Below are positions 1 to 12,149 of a DNA stretch of 64,000 nt, piece by piece. The translations under genes were made by a program, and so were the position numbers. The notes beneath the pieces were generated by a model. The model was given only the letters and a program-made list of their open reading frames with translations, was not told the origin of the DNA and made no database searches. Source of the stretch: Stenogyne calaminthoides (Eukaryota; Streptophyta; Magnoliopsida; Lamiales; Lamiaceae); assembly GCA_037126765.1 (NCBI GenBank), contig JBBCBC010000030.1:4374478-4438477 (forward strand), given 5' to 3'. Each line of letters begins with the position of its first letter. Positions within the stretch are counted from its first letter, which is position 1.

Positions 1-916
1 AAGTCTCCAAAACTTATTAAAAAAAATAAAGATATTTATACTCTTTTGAAACTTAAACAACAAAATCGTCTTTGTAGATGAAGTCTTCAACTATCCCAAG
101 AATGCACTTGCAATGAAAATTCTCGATCATATTCCACAAATCCGTTGATTAAATAAAAAAAAAGTAACATTAAAAAGAATGGAGGAGATTGGAAGAAGCA
201 TCAGAAAAAGATTGAAAAAAACTAATATTTTCACATGAAGAACATATAATTATTACCTTAATCCACTGAAGAGGCTGTAAGTAGACGAATCTACATAAAA
301 GATGACTAAAATTATAAAACCTGCAAAACATTCTTCAAGCATTATATGATAATAAGAACCTGCAAAACAAACAAAAAAATCGAACAAAAAATTGTTAGAG
401 AAGACAATATCAAAAAAATAAACAGGAGAAAATAAAATGGAAGAGAATGAATGGAGTAAAAATGAATAAGAGAGGTCACAATTTATAGAAAATGAAATAC
501 AAAATTAACGGCTGAGATTAAAACAACACGCAAAATGAATGAGATTAGAGGGATTAAAAATAGAGGAATATGATTTTGCCACATCACCTGCCACATCATT
601 TTATGACTTGCCACATCATTTTATAAATTCTTTGCATTATAGAGATTATAGATATATAATAAACCCTTGAGAAAAATGTAATAATATTGTATATTTCCAA
701 AAAATATTGTAACGGAATGCCAATATGCCACCTCCTAATTCATGTATGAACAAAAAACATCCTTTGACCAAACTATCATAGAGAAGAACACTAGCTATTT
801 TTCTAACAGAATACATAGACCAACTCAGAAGTTTGCGTCTCTTTTGTCCTTAAAATTTCAAGAACTCCAGCAATTTAGGAAAGAAGAAGGAAAAAAAAAA
901 AAAAACTAAAGGAAAG
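1..916. other. AT-rich intergenic region
   Basis: No gene recognised. The sequence is AT-rich with many short A runs. A short phrase built on TGCCACATCATTTTAT recurs in direct order between about 578 and 627, the only local repeat seen. The last part (about 830-916) is the presumed 5' leader of the NDB gene starting at 917 and contains an A-rich run just upstream of the ATG. Confidence 0.6.
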
Positions 917-3900
917 ATGCGATATTTCTCTTATTTCAGAAAAATTCTACATGGCCACCCCGATTCAACCAAGCTTTTGGTTCTCTGTTCCATCAGGTTT
1001 CGTTCCAATTTACTATGATCCCATTATTGCAATATTTCTTTCTTGAATTGCATCTGGTTTTGTATTTTTTAATATCTTGTAATTCCAATAAGCTGCAGTG
1101 AGCCCATTACTTTTATTTCTCTCAAGATTGATTGGATTTTGGGCTATTGATGGTGTAATCTTTATCTGTTGCATTGCATTTCCTATTTATTTGATTCCCA
1201 TATTTATCACATTTGGCTCTATATTAATGTGATCATCTTCACTTCCTTTGAATTTATTTTATTTATTCCCTTGATGAATTTGGTTTGTTTGTTAGTTTTG
1301 GACTATGAATTAGTTATCCAAGAATTTTCATTTGATTTGTTATCTAGATTGATTGTAAAAGATTGTATAGATATAATCTTGATGTACAAAGATTGATCAC
1401 TAATCCACTCGATTCAAGTTTCCAGAAATGTTCTTCATGGAGTTGGTTTTATGTTGAATAGTTATAGTAAAACAACCAATACTTTCTAAAGAAACAACTA
1501 TTATTGTCTAAAAAATCACACGAAATGCAAACTGTAAAGCCTGTTTTCATAACTCTTTGTTGTTCTTCAAGAAATACGTGCTACTGATCTTATCCGCTCA
1601 TCATGTTTTTTGAACGAAGAAAACCCGTCTTTGCTTGTTGTCTGTTCACAGTAGTGGAGGCCTCATCGCGTATGCAGACTCACCCGTAGAAAACAAAAAA
1701 GGCGGTTTCTGCAAATGATTGTAAGCAACCACAAAAGAAAAGAATTCTAGTACTCGGAACGGGGATGGGGTGGTACAAGTTTCCTCAAAGATTTGGACAT
1801 CTCAACTTATGATGTTCAAGTTGTTTCACCTAGGAATTACTTCGCATTCACCCCGTTGCTACCTAGTGTCACGTGTGGAACAGTCGAGGCACGTAGCATT
1901 GTAGAGCCCGTTCGCAACATCATCAAAAAGGTAAGACAAAAACTTGTATGAACCTAGTTTACAAGTCTCAGACTTAGATCATTAACTCAGTTGATCCTAC
2001 CCAACAAATCCTAAACGGATCTTATATACAAAGTTTTGTTAGATAATTTTGTAAATGTGTTTAGTGTTTTAAAATTCACAATGTTTTTCTTTCGACAGAG
2101 GAACGGTGAAATTAAGTTCTGGGAGGCGGAATGCCTAAGCATCGACCCCGTGACTAAAAAGGTTTATTGTCGATCAAATATCGATGAAAATTTAGCTGGG
2201 AGCAATGACTTCTCTTTAGAATATGACTTCCTAGTTATAGCCATTGGAGCACAAGTGAACAGATTCAACACTCCTGGCGTCTTGGAGAATTGCCATTTCC
2301 TCAAGGTATGCTTTTGGTAATAAACAGTAAGTTTTGTACTTGATGATTCTTTAATCGTATACAAAAACATGCCGTGTAGGAAGTTGAGGACGCTCAGAGA
2401 ATCCGTAGGTCTGTAATGAACTGCTTTGAGAAATCAGTTCTTCCAGACCTAACTGAAGAAGAGCGAAAAACGAATCTTCATTTCGTGATAGTAGGAGGGG
2501 GGCCAACCGGGATAGAATTCGCTGCTGAGCTTCATGATTTTATACACGAAGATTTAGTCGAAATTTATCCATCGGTTAAAGATTTAGTGAGGATCACAGT
2601 GATTCAATCCGGTGATCATATACTGAACACGTAAGCATGATCATATGGAGTAACACTATTGTATACCAGTTGCACTGTACGTAACTAATATTTTTTTAGT
2701 ACAACAACTAATACCGTTTCTTCAGGTTCGACGAAAGGATCAGCATGTTTGCTGAACACAAGCTGCAGAGAGATGGAATCGAGGTTTTGACAGGACGTAG
2801 AGTGCTGAGTGTTTCGGACAGGAAGATTAACATGAGAATGAAAGCGACAGGAGAGGATGTGTCCATTCCACATGGAATGGTAGTATGGTCGACTGGGATA
2901 GGCGTCCAAACAGTCGTGAAAGACTTCATGGAAAAGATTGACCAGGTATTTCTGAAGAGCTTGACTATTAACACCCACAAAATTACTCTATACACCCACT
3001 CTATAAGCGTTACTCGTTTTTTCGTACAGGGGTATAGGCGTGTTCTTGCAACGGATGAATGGTTACGAGTAAAGGGATGTGATGACGTGTATGCACTAGG
3101 CGATTGTGCTTCTCTAGATCAGAAAAAGATAGTGGTAACATGTTAAATTCTCTGATTTAAGCCATCCCTCCTTGAAATCTAGTACTACTAATGTTGTTAA
3201 ACAAACCATAAACAGAAGATCTTAATCATCAAGATTGGTTGATTTTTCAGGAGGATATCGCGGAAATATTCAAGGCTGCAGATTTAGACAACTCGGGTAC
3301 CTTAACTATCGAAGAGTTTCAAAGTGTGATTGACGATATTGTTATTAGGTGCCCTCAAGTGGAACATTATTTAAAGAGCAAGCATTTAGCTAAAGTGACG
3401 GACCTACTGAAAGATGAGTACGTAAATAATGGAGAAGAGGTGGACATCGAAGGGTTCAAGTTAGCACTGTCCCTCGTTGATAAGGACACGAAGAGTCTTC
3501 CAGCTACGGCCAAAGTATGTTTTTGTGTATTTTTAAACAGTTTTAGTTTGTCAACATTAGTTGTTTCTTTCAAAAGTATTAGTTTGTTATACTATAAAGT
3601 CATTGTTGTGAACCAGATTTGATGCCATGAAAAACAGGTTGCTGCTCAACAAGGTGCATATCTATCAAGGTGCTTTAACAGAAGGGAAAGATGCCTAGAG
3701 AACCCAGAAGGGCCTCGTAAGTTCAGAAGTGGTGGCCGTCATGAATTTCTCCCGTTCAGGTAGCCATTTTTTCGTTTTTCCTTACATGAAATAATGACAA
3801 AATCGGCCTCTGATCTGATGGGATTCTTGAACTCAAGGTATCGTCATCTTGGTCAATTTGCGCCTCTTGGTGGGGAACAGGCGGCGGCTGAGCTGCCGGG

Positions 3901-4127
3901 AGATTGGGTATCCATGGGCCGGAGTACACAGTGGCTTTGGTACTCTATATATGCAAGGTCAGTACATATAAGCCTTATTAAATCTTGATCATTCATTGCT
4001 GTTTAGCTTATGATCTTGATTGAATAACTCTTCGTGCAGCAAACAAGTTAGCTGGCGTACGAGGTTTCTAGTAATCGGGGATTGGACGAGGAGGTTCGTA
4101 TTTGGAAGGGATTCAAGCCGCATCTGA
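917..4127 (+). CDS. NDB: External alternative NAD(P)H-ubiquinone oxidoreductase, EF-hand type (NDB family)
   Basis: Type II NAD(P)H dehydrogenase: oxidises cytosolic NAD(P)H at the outer face of the inner mitochondrial membrane and passes electrons to ubiquinone without pumping protons. Ten exons with GT-AG borders fit: 917-996, 1652-1930, 2099-2305, 2380-2630, 2726-2945, 3030-3134, 3251-3514, 3638-3759, 3838-3957, 4040-4127. The start is a short exon (MRYFSYFRKILHGHP...) followed by the typical SSGGLIAYADS segment. Visible blocks: first dinucleotide fold (GTGWGGTSFL), SPRNYFAFTPLLPS, second fold (VIVGGGPTGIEFAAELHDF), a canonical EF-hand (DLDNSGTLTIEEF, about 3286-3324) expected to give Ca2+ control, and the family C-terminus ending in GRDSSRI. 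Two one-base excesses break exon 2: an A6 run at 1695-1700 and a G4 run at 1761-1764, the latter inside the first GxGxxG. Without them the exons sum to 577 codons, normal for the family. These look like base-calling errors, but a recent pseudogene is possible. Confidence 0.9.
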
Positions 4128-4697
4128 AATCGACGCGATGGAAAGCTTTTTTGGTCCTGAAATGAAATAAGTTCACTAAGATGAAATTTTGCCTAGTTTT
4201 AAGGTTTCAGTTGAGTTTGTTCTTGCTTTTCAAACTTATATAGTTATATTGTATATGGCATTACTTTGTGTGAAAGACATCAATGCTATATCAAATCTTG
4301 AGGGTCAATTGACTCAATTCTACGGAAATTTATCTCACATCTCGTTTTAACATCTTCTAAAATCACTTATTTTTAAAAGCTGCGAAAAGGAGCTTTTGAG
4401 AATAATAAGTTTGCAAACACTCCCTATGAATGAATGCACGTAACATCTAAATAAAATAGAGACAAAACACCATTTACAAACTTCTCAATTTCCACTTGCA
4501 TTACACAACACCATTCCAAAAAGACAACACATGTAGAAAAAAGACACTAAACATGGGAAGCACAAGTATGCTTATCCAATCTCCAGAAAAAAAAACACAA
4601 ATTCATAAAAGAAAACACATCTTAATCCACTTATTATCTATGTAACAACCAAAAATCAATAGCAATTGTGAATTCAAGAATCAAACCAAACTCCCAT
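4128..4697. other. Convergent 3' flank between NDB and the next gene
   Basis: Spacer holding the presumed 3' UTRs of two convergent genes. An inverted, MITE-like phrase (TTTGCAAACACTCCC near 4411-4425) matches the type of terminus seen again near 15175, but no second terminus was found here. Nothing else is recognised. Confidence 0.5.
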
Positions 4698-6038
4698 TCA
4701 ACTTTCTTCATCATATTCATCAAGAAAGGTCAGAGCTTGGCAAACAGACACCGGTTCATCCGCATTCTCTTCCTCGCTGAAAAACGACTTCCTTCCAATC
4801 AATTCAACGACCTTCTTCGCAGGTCCAGAACCACGAGGACTATCCCTCGTTGCACGAGCAATTCTAAGCCTCGGGAGCAGATCAGGAACAGCTACAATCG
4901 ACCGAGGAGACCCCTCTACACGAACAACAATCTCACTAGGAATATCCCAACGCTTCTTCACACGGCTTTCTGAGCCTATAACCCTCGATTTTCCAGGCGA
5001 TAAAGAGCGTTTCTTTTCGACCCTCTTGCTGTTATCAGCATCATTCTCCGGCAATGATCTCTTTCTCAATGCTGAAGCTTGATTAGTACCCTGATTATAC
5101 CTACTAGCAACCACTCTTCCTGGCCTTAAGGGCTTCTTGTTAGTAAATGGAATTGATTTCTCACCCTCTTTGAAAAGTTTCTTGGGCTGGATTGAATTGA
5201 TCACAGTTTCTTCCTTCTTGACAGTCTTTCTCGCTCCAATCGTCGTAACAGCTTGCCTCGTCGCGATTTGAGCTTTCGAAGCAAGTTTTCTTGATCTGGG
5301 ACTAACACTAGAACACTTGGCCCTCTCTTCATCAATTCCTTGCAATTTCCAGAAACACGATTTTCGCCTACTCTGAAGAGGAGTGATCATCTCTTGCTTG
5401 CTCGATTTTTGACCCGACCGGAGAATCTCAGATGGGCCCATGCTCATTCCTCTTCTACCACCAGAAAGGATTTCAACAGGCCCTAAACTGATCCCCCTTC
5501 TATTTTTGGCATTTGAATTTGAAACCCCCTCAACTATTTTCAAACCCTCTGCAATTTTAACACTCTTTTTCTCCACAAATTTCTCACTCTTCTCAGCCTT
5601 CTCCAGTTTCAAAGACTCCAATCTTGACTTCAATTTCACAATCTGAGACTCAATTTCTTCGATTTCTTCATCTATCCTCTTCTCATCCCCAATTTCTTTC
5701 TTCTTAATCTCCAAGACTTCATTTTTCACAAACCCCTTTTGCGAAAAACCCTTGATTCTTGATTTCTCCCCCGAATCATACATGTTCACCGCTTTCAAGG
5801 GCGTGGATGAAGATTTCAGGTTCGAAATCTGATTCTCCATCACAAGCCCTTGATTTTCTTTATCTGAAACAGAATCAAAAGACGCATTAGGGTTACCAAA
5901 AACCGACTTCAAAGAACCCCAAGATTGCCGACTCCCCGTCAAATCTTCAGAAATTTCACCATTATCAAAGGCCGCGTTGTTCCACACTTGAAGATCTGCT
6001 GCAGAATCCATGGAGCCTGGAAATTGCACCACACTCAT
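4698..6038 (-). CDS. Unrecognised basic, low-complexity plant protein with coiled coil (446 aa)
   Basis: A single uninterrupted reading frame of 446 codons. I do not recognise the family with certainty. The N-terminus is acidic to neutral (W at 19, DKENQ near 59-63). A charged helical stretch at about 106-150, rich in E, K and L with heptad spacing (EEIEEIESQIVKLKSRLESL), is a likely coiled coil. The middle and C-terminal parts are very rich in K, R and S with two near-repeats (RRGISLGPVEIL and RRGMSMGPSEIL, about residues 180-207), several SP and RK pairs, and a more ordered segment near 355-420 (SEIVVRVEGSPRSIVAVPDL). No membrane segment or signal peptide is visible. The basic, disordered character suggests a nuclear or cytoskeleton-associated protein, but this is inference. 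The start is the first ATG of the frame; a TATA-like TAATATAGA lies about 120 bases upstream on the minus strand (near 6163). Confidence 0.8.
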   Translation of the reverse strand: MSVVQFPGSMDSAADLQVWNNAAFDNGEISEDLTGSRQSWGSLKSVFGNPNASFDSVSDKENQGLVMENQISNLKSSSTPLKAVNMYDSGEKSRIKGFSQKGFVKNEVLEIKKKEIGDEKRIDEEIEEIESQIVKLKSRLESLKLEKAEKSEKFVEKKSVKIAEGLKIVEGVSNSNAKNRRGISLGPVEILSGGRRGMSMGPSEILRSGQKSSKQEMITPLQSRRKSCFWKLQGIDEERAKCSSVSPRSRKLASKAQIATRQAVTTIGARKTVKKEETVINSIQPKKLFKEGEKSIPFTNKKPLRPGRVVASRYNQGTNQASALRKRSLPENDADNSKRVEKKRSLSPGKSRVIGSESRVKKRWDIPSEIVVRVEGSPRSIVAVPDLLPRLRIARATRDSPRGSGPAKKVVELIGRKSFFSEEENADEPVSVCQALTFLDEYDEES

Positions 6039-6529
6039 TTTCTCTCAAATGGGTTTCGAATTTTTTTTCAATGGAAGAAGAAATTTGTAATGAAATCTTG
6101 AAATTTTATGAATTTGTTATCTCGAGAGTAATCGATGATCAGAAATTAGAGAGTGGGGGAATCTATATTAGGGACAAATTTTTGTAATGTATTTTTCAGA
6201 GTTTTCGACCGTTGGGGTTCAAATAAACGTTATGTGTTAGGCCGCGCCATCGTGGCCGTTGGATGGTGAACGGCTACTACGGACGCTCCGATTTGATTTA
6301 AAGGTCAAACTAGGAGCCTGCCTCTTTAAAGGCCTTGCCTAATGTAAATGGCCCAAATAAAATTATAAGAGTGGAGCCCATATCATTATTGTTTTACCAA
6401 AAATTCTGTTTCTTGACATGTAATTTAATTGAATTAGACGAAATGTTCAATAAATAATGATTTATATTTACATTTGGTCTAATTGAATAATTGATGGATT
6501 GTTATGATATTAGTTCAGCTAAAATATAA
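6039..6529. other. Upstream region of the 446-aa gene
   Basis: Presumed promoter and 5' leader of the minus-strand gene ending at 6038, then AT-rich spacer. No other gene seen. Confidence 0.45.
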
Positions 6530-6723
6530 GGTTGAGTTTTTAATGCATTCAGGTGTACCGTGAACTCATAGTGTATTTTCGAATCATGCAACTTGTTATG
6601 TTGAAAGATACAACTTGTTTACATTGACTCATGAACAAGTTACATCTTTCAACATAACAAGTTGCATGATTCTAAAATACATTATGACTACACGGTGCAT
6701 TTGAATGCACACGAGACTCACTC
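6530..6723. mobile_element. Foldback MITE, possibly Mutator-like
   Basis: A 194-bp element made almost entirely of one inverted repeat. The left arm (about 6544-6620) pairs with the right arm (about 6634-6709) at close to 90 percent by eye, leaving a loop of about 13 bases. The termini are GGTTGAGTTTTTAATGCATT and, reading inward from the other end, GAGTGAGTCTCGTGTGCATT. The nonamer AAAATATAA flanks it on both sides (6521-6529 and 6724-6732), which fits the 9-bp target duplication of Mutator-like elements, although the nonamer is AT-rich and could match by chance. Confidence 0.6.
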
Positions 6724-6732
6724 AAAATATAA

Positions 6733-8325
6733 AGTAGACTATTAAGAATTTGGAAATTTGGTTTTGAAATGAAATCGAATTCATTTCTTTTATATAATTT
6801 TATTATGAATGTATTTTAAAAACATAAAACATGTTACACTTCAAAATATAACATATTACATTAAACCGTGCAACCTATATTCGTAAAATAAATTTTATAT
6901 TTCAGTGTAACAAGTTTGACCTTTTATTATTCCAAGGTCCTATAAAAGAACCTCCCCGTTGTCTTGTATTTTTCTTGATTACTGTACTATTTACTATCTC
7001 GTGTCTTATTTGTGTATAGATGTATAATAAATACATTAACTATATATTCCTTGTATTTTTTAAAAATCAATCGTGATGTTGTTTGTTCATTGGACTTCAT
7101 CTTGCTTTTTCATGCTTTAATCAATTAATTGAAGATTAATTTATTTATAACCATAATGTTTTTAGATAATTAGGGGCTACGGGGAGTGATGGTCTTTTTA
7201 TTTCCCTTTTGATCTATTTTAACATTACTTTCAAATATTCTCTACAAAGTTTCTTTTTATATGCATTTTGTACACATGATTTGATTTGCTTTTCAAGCAT
7301 CTGCATGTGATGTCCTTTCTTACTTTTCGTCGTCTTTAATTTCTGTCCTTTTATCATTTTTTTTTTTAGGAAGAGACGAGAAACTCCCCCACCCGTGCCT
7401 TTGGCCCATCAATCGGGAGGGTTGTAAATCGAAGGATGTGTTCAAGTGACAGACACTTGTGGGAGATAGCAAACATGATTCAATCCCCATGACAAACTCC
7501 CATAATATTTCAATGGAGAATTTATCCCACACGGGGTTCAAACCTGCATTGCCGGGAAATTTCTCCCCACATCACCACAAACTTTATCAACTTGGCTATG
7601 CGCTTGAGGCCTTTTATCATCATTTTATTTATATGGTTTGAACTTTGAAGTGTTGTCAGTACAACATATATAATGATAATTAAAATTGATCAATTTATTA
7701 AGGGAGAAAAATATTTCAATATAAAATCACCAAAAACATTCTGTTGGTAACAAAGTCAAAGTCGAAAATTTATCTTTTTAGTTTAAATTTGAACTATAAT
7801 ACGCCAAAGATCGACTATAATTCAAATTTCTATTTAATTCTTTTATCTTTATAGTTATAATGATTTACTCAATCTTATATCTAGTTTAATTTTTTTCATT
7901 TATTAACTCAATAATAGTCACGCCGTGAGTTAATTACCCATTTATCCTTCGAAGATACGCAAGTCTTCAGCAAACTTGAAGAAAATTCAACAAATTATGG
8001 GAATTGAACTTCAATTTTCAAAATCATGATTAACATCGTATTAAAGTACAAATTTTAGATTAAACCATTCATAAATTGCTCTGTTTGTTTGTGATAGAGT
8101 AGAGTACCAAAAATTTGCTCAGCCATTTCGGGAAACAATTCCCACATAATATTACAGAAATTTGCAGCCAAGTCATCCACATTAAGTATTTCCCAGTTCA
8201 GCCAACTATCTATCAACTCCATCAATTTCACCCCCAAGAACCCAAGCCCCCGAATCAACTCCACCCACCGCATCTCCAAAATTACAATTCTACCCTCAAG
8301 ACACCTCAAAAAATTACACACACAC
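6733..8325. other. AT-rich intergenic region
   Basis: No gene recognised. A GC-richer island at about 7375-7615 has short frames on both strands but no family signature; it includes a weak pol III B-box-like phrase (GGGGTTCAAACC, 7519-7530) and might be an old SINE. The part from about 8100 to 8325 is the presumed 3' UTR of the wound-induced gene. Confidence 0.4.
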
Positions 8326-8553
8326 CTACCCTTGCCCCCAACAGTTGAAGTACATGACTTGGCGGAGAGACTCCGTCTCTTCATCGGAGCTCTGTACGCC
8401 GGAGAAGGGCCGGAAATCCGCCGCGCCGGAGTAAAAGCAGTTATTGCGGCGGTTGAGTGATTTGAGGCCGGATTTGAGCTTCTTCCCTTGATCGGAGGGG
8501 CTGTTCACCACCGATACGCCGGCCGCCACCCATAATCTGTTCAAGCAATTCAT
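8326..8553 (-). CDS. Small wound-induced-type protein (DUF3774 / WIP family)
   Basis: Complete 75-codon gene. The start MNCLNRLWVAAGVSVVNS and the end ESLRQVMYFNCWGQG match the two conserved ends of the plant wound-induced protein family: an SR(A/L)W(V/I)AAxV-type beginning, a DQG...KSGLKSL centre, and an SLRxVMYxxCWG terminus. Family members are short, often stress- or wound-responsive, and their molecular role is not well defined. Length is at the low end for the family, and the middle is S/R/D-rich with no motif. No intron is needed. A good TATA box lies about 75 bases upstream of the ATG. The neighbourhood gives no functional clue. Confidence 0.8.
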   Translation of the reverse strand: MNCLNRLWVAAGVSVVNSPSDQGKKLKSGLKSLNRRNNCFYSGAADFRPFSGVQSSDEETESLRQVMYFNCWGQG

Positions 8554-8622
8554 TTTTCAATGACGTTTTGTCTTTTTCCAATCTTCCTTCGTTTTATAAA
8601 AATGGGGGGTTGGTGAGGAAAA

Positions 8623-8631
8623 TATTTATAG
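8623..8631 (-). promoter_or_regulatory. TATA box of the wound-induced gene
   Basis: CTATAAATA on the minus strand, about 70-78 bases upstream of the ATG at 8553, at the spacing expected for a short 5' leader. Confidence 0.6.
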
Positions 8632-10236
8632 GGAACTTGGAGGGGTAAAATTGGAAATTAATGAGGACACGCGTCGAGTCAAGTCATCGGCATGCAACCA
8701 ATGGGCTTTCGACGTGTTTTCGTTGTTTTCCTTCGAATTTGTCGTTTGCAGCTTGTGGGGTCCATGTAAACTTTTCTGGGAAATGGAAAAGATAAGCCAA
8801 AATAATGAAGTGTCGTTTAGTTAACCGAGTGGCGGTTGGAGTTGATACTTTGGATCAAATTTGATTTTTTGGGTGATAATCTATGTAAACAATATTAGGA
8901 TATATATGTAAAAGTTCAATTTAGAAGTTTTAAGACTAACAACATGTTTTCAAACCCTAACGAATAATATAGAAGTGTTTTTTAAAAATTAATGTGACCC
9001 AACTTTAAAATAAAAAAAAACACACACTTTTTAGCGTGGAGCAGTACTTGAAGACAGGCACTAAATAGAGAAAAAATTGTGGTTTTGGTATCACGATAAA
9101 ATTGTACATATATTGTGGAGTTTGAATTCAAGAATTACTGGGATAATGTGAAATCAAATGCAATTCTATCTAGATTAAATGTCCAAACCAAAATTAATCA
9201 TATCTTTCAAATAATCCACTCAGTGTGAGACCCGGACAAGGTGAGCCGCGGGGTTTCACGTGACAATTACTGCATGCAGGATGCTGACTGTTTGTATATG
9301 AATAACAATAATAGCAATATTGATTTCATGATTTGTTTTATGTATATAATTAAACATAATTATAAACACGGTGGATTTTAGAGATGTTAGATAGTTAGAT
9401 GATGCTCTGATCTTAGCAATTTCAGATCAATTTTGGTGGTATTAAGATTAAGTGGGTTTAGACTAGATAAGTTGATTTGAACGGATATTATAAACCGGGG
9501 CAATGACTATTAACTACAATCGAAAATTGGAAATTGCTATGTGGTAAAATTTTACAATTTGATGTGTGTAATTTGGCTAAATTGTCCTTGATTTTTGAAA
9601 AATATAATTTTTTTTATCCATCGGTCCAATTACTTTGGAAAAAAGGTGATGACTTTTTTTGTCAGGTATCATGTCCCATTATATTGGCTTTTTCCTTTTC
9701 AATTCTTATTCTTATTATTACTATTATTATATATGTAAATTCCACAAAAAAATTATATAATATGTAAAATTTATATTATTATTAAAAAATCTTATTTCTT
9801 CATTTACTTTAAATAATTATTAATTAATAAATACTTCTCATTTTCGTACAAAAAAAAATAGAAAAATATTGAAAATACTTTTACAATTTTTTTTAAAATA
9901 TAATTATTTCATCTTTTAAAAAATGTCAAAATAAGAAATGCATATACCTATAAAAAAAATACATTGTTCAATAAAAAAAATTGTATATATTAAAGATACA
10001 TTGCATATACTAAAAAAATTGCATAAACTAAAAACATTGCATACACGCGTAAAACATTGCATACACACATAATTTATTTCCATCTTCACACTGCAGAACC
10101 ACCAATTCCCCCATCTTCTTCACGAAAACAGAATCACAAAAACTATCAAAAATCACCAAGACTCCATATTGTGCATAATCACCAAAACAAAAAATCACCA
10201 AAGTTTAGCTCACCAAAAAAATTATCAAAACTACCA
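8632..10236. other. AT-rich intergenic region
   Basis: Very AT-rich, no gene recognised. Around 9960-10070 a phrase of the type (A)CATTGCATA(C/T)A recurs four or five times in direct order with A-rich linkers, a small degenerate repeat. A GC-rich phrase near 9230-9260 stands alone. Confidence 0.45.
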
Positions 10237-10456
10237 TCAAAGCAATGATGCCTCCATCCAAGCAGGGGCACTCAACCTGCATCTAATATCATCAAAGCAA
10301 GACCTTCCTTCTTCAGCAGCTTTACAGAGACTAGGGTCTAGCGGAACCTTTTCAAGGAAAGGAACACTCATATCCACACACATTTTAGCACTATCACCAC
10401 CAGTACTATCAAAAACTTCACTAAAATCGATTAAATTCAGCAGTTCAGATTGTGGT
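10237..10456 (-). pseudogene. NBP35-like P-loop Fe-S assembly protein, C-terminal relic
   Basis: About 70 codons on the minus strand resemble the C-terminal part of the plant NBP35 cytosolic Fe-S cluster scaffold. The recognisable blocks are LLNLIDFSEVFDSTGG, SAKMCVDMSVPFLEKVPLD and PSLCKAAEEGRSCFDD, followed by a degraded ending and a stop at 10237-10239. The fragment is preceded by a TTTTTTAG splice-acceptor-like sequence, so it looks like one genomic exon and not a processed cDNA. No ATPase P-loop or upstream exons were found nearby, so it is a relic or a captured fragment. The family call rests on memory of the NBP35 C-terminus and needs a database search. Confidence 0.6.
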
Positions 10457-12149
10457 GCCTAAAAAATCCCTAAAAAAATAGAGAGAGAGTCATACCCACG
10501 AACCCCTACGATCTATGGATTTGTGGCGCCTAAGATCACGTCCATGGCAATCGCGACGCGCGTGACGAAGCTCGAGCCGGAGGCAGGGACTCTACGGCAG
10601 AAACTCGCAGCCGCCCCACCATCCCTCATCCACCGTTTATCACACAAGCAACCGCCCCATTTTCCCACACCACGCGACCGCCGCCACTACGAGTTCCGCC
10701 GTCCTCCGATTTCACAAACATGTGTGAGTATTCAATTTTTTTTTTTTTTTTGGGTGGGGGGTGGTTGTGTATGGGGGCGATACTGATAATTGGGAGAGAG
10801 GAAATTGTAGACATGAGTGGGGGGGTGAGAGCCAGCTGTTTAGAGTAAATAGAGAGAGAGAGAGGTGACTGAGTGGTGGAGATAATTAATGGGGTGATTG
10901 GACGTTGGGGGTATAATGGGGTTAAATTTGTATTCAACAGTGTTTTTATAATTGGTAGCAAGTAGATGTGAGTTTTGTGTAGCTCTAAGTAATTACCCCT
11001 TATAGACCTACAATTTTAAATGTAATCTTTCTATACGATTTAAAAGTATCACAAATGTGCTTTCAAAAAAAAAAAAAAGTATCACCGATGTACCTCATTT
11101 GACATCGATCTCCTATGCTATGGTAGCATCTCAAAAGCCAAGAAAGATATCAATCGCTTTGGAGATGCTAATAAAATATTAGCTATATTTATAGTTACTT
11201 ATTACATCATTTTGTTTTACTGGACTTATTACATCATAAATATGGATAAAATTATGTATATGTTTACAAGACTACAACTGAATGATGTCTTCATATAAGA
11301 ATAGGACTATTTACCCTTCAATTTCTTCTAAACACATTTAAAGTTTTTAACTTGGTTAAAGATATTCCAGAAGATAAAATTAGTGCCAGACTCTTTCCCT
11401 AATTTTATTTTAGTGAGAGGAAACTCCATTTAGTCCAAAGAATGTGTATCATTCTTATTTTGGTTCGAAAAAAAATGAGAAGTAACATTCACTTTTAACT
11501 CTTTCAATTAATTTTTTATCTCTTTTTAAGAAGTGATACTAATATACACACTCTTTGGATTATAGCGTGCTTATTTTTTAGTTGGGATTGAAATGTGTAC
11601 ATAAGCCATGCTATATTTTTATGGGGTGTATATAATCCAAGGGTAGGTCTGGTGTGAAAATTTTCATGTATAAAAATCTATAAAATTGCTCTAAATCAGT
11701 CATCCACACCCTAAACACTAAATAATGAACCCTAAATTATAATTTATTCGGGTCGGGTGAACCATAAACCACTTGGGCCGAGTGAACCATAAACCACTCA
11801 ATTTTATCTTACCTTCACCAATTACAAAATTTAATTATAAATTAAAAAAATACTAGACTTTGTGCGATGAAATAAAAAAGTGACTCGAATTGCTATAATT
11901 CAGTGAATTCAAGATGTATTGCAATCAAATAAATAAATGAAAGGAAAAGGAATGAACCAACGTGTCGAAAAGTCATTGGCTGAATTTTCAACTAAAAAAA
12001 AATCGGAAAAAACCGAACTGGATAATCTCTTAAATCCGCTCCTCTCATATTATTTTATTCCTTTTCTCTCCCTCTCCCCGAAAACAAAATGGGAAACCAT
12101 TTCCGTTCTGAATTCAGTTGCAGCTGAAAATCTGATTTGAATTCCAACA
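10457..12149. other. Intergenic region upstream of THF1
   Basis: Contains a GC-rich island at about 10520-10720 with open frames on both strands but no recognised family, a T/G homopolymer stretch near 10736-10765, AG microsatellites near 10480-10490 and 10850-10865, and AT-rich spacer beyond. About 12040-12149 is the presumed THF1 5' leader (pyrimidine-rich, CTCTCCCTCTCC). Confidence 0.45.

Noticed and set aside
1169..1396. 75-codon open frame inside NDB intron 1
   Set aside because: Lies between two exons with good splice sites, has the composition of AT-rich intron sequence (F, I, L, Y rich) and no family signature.
10523..10961. GC-rich open frames on both strands
   Set aside because: Low-complexity P/R/T-rich translation on both strands, no motif, no codon bias choosing one strand; kept only as spacer description.
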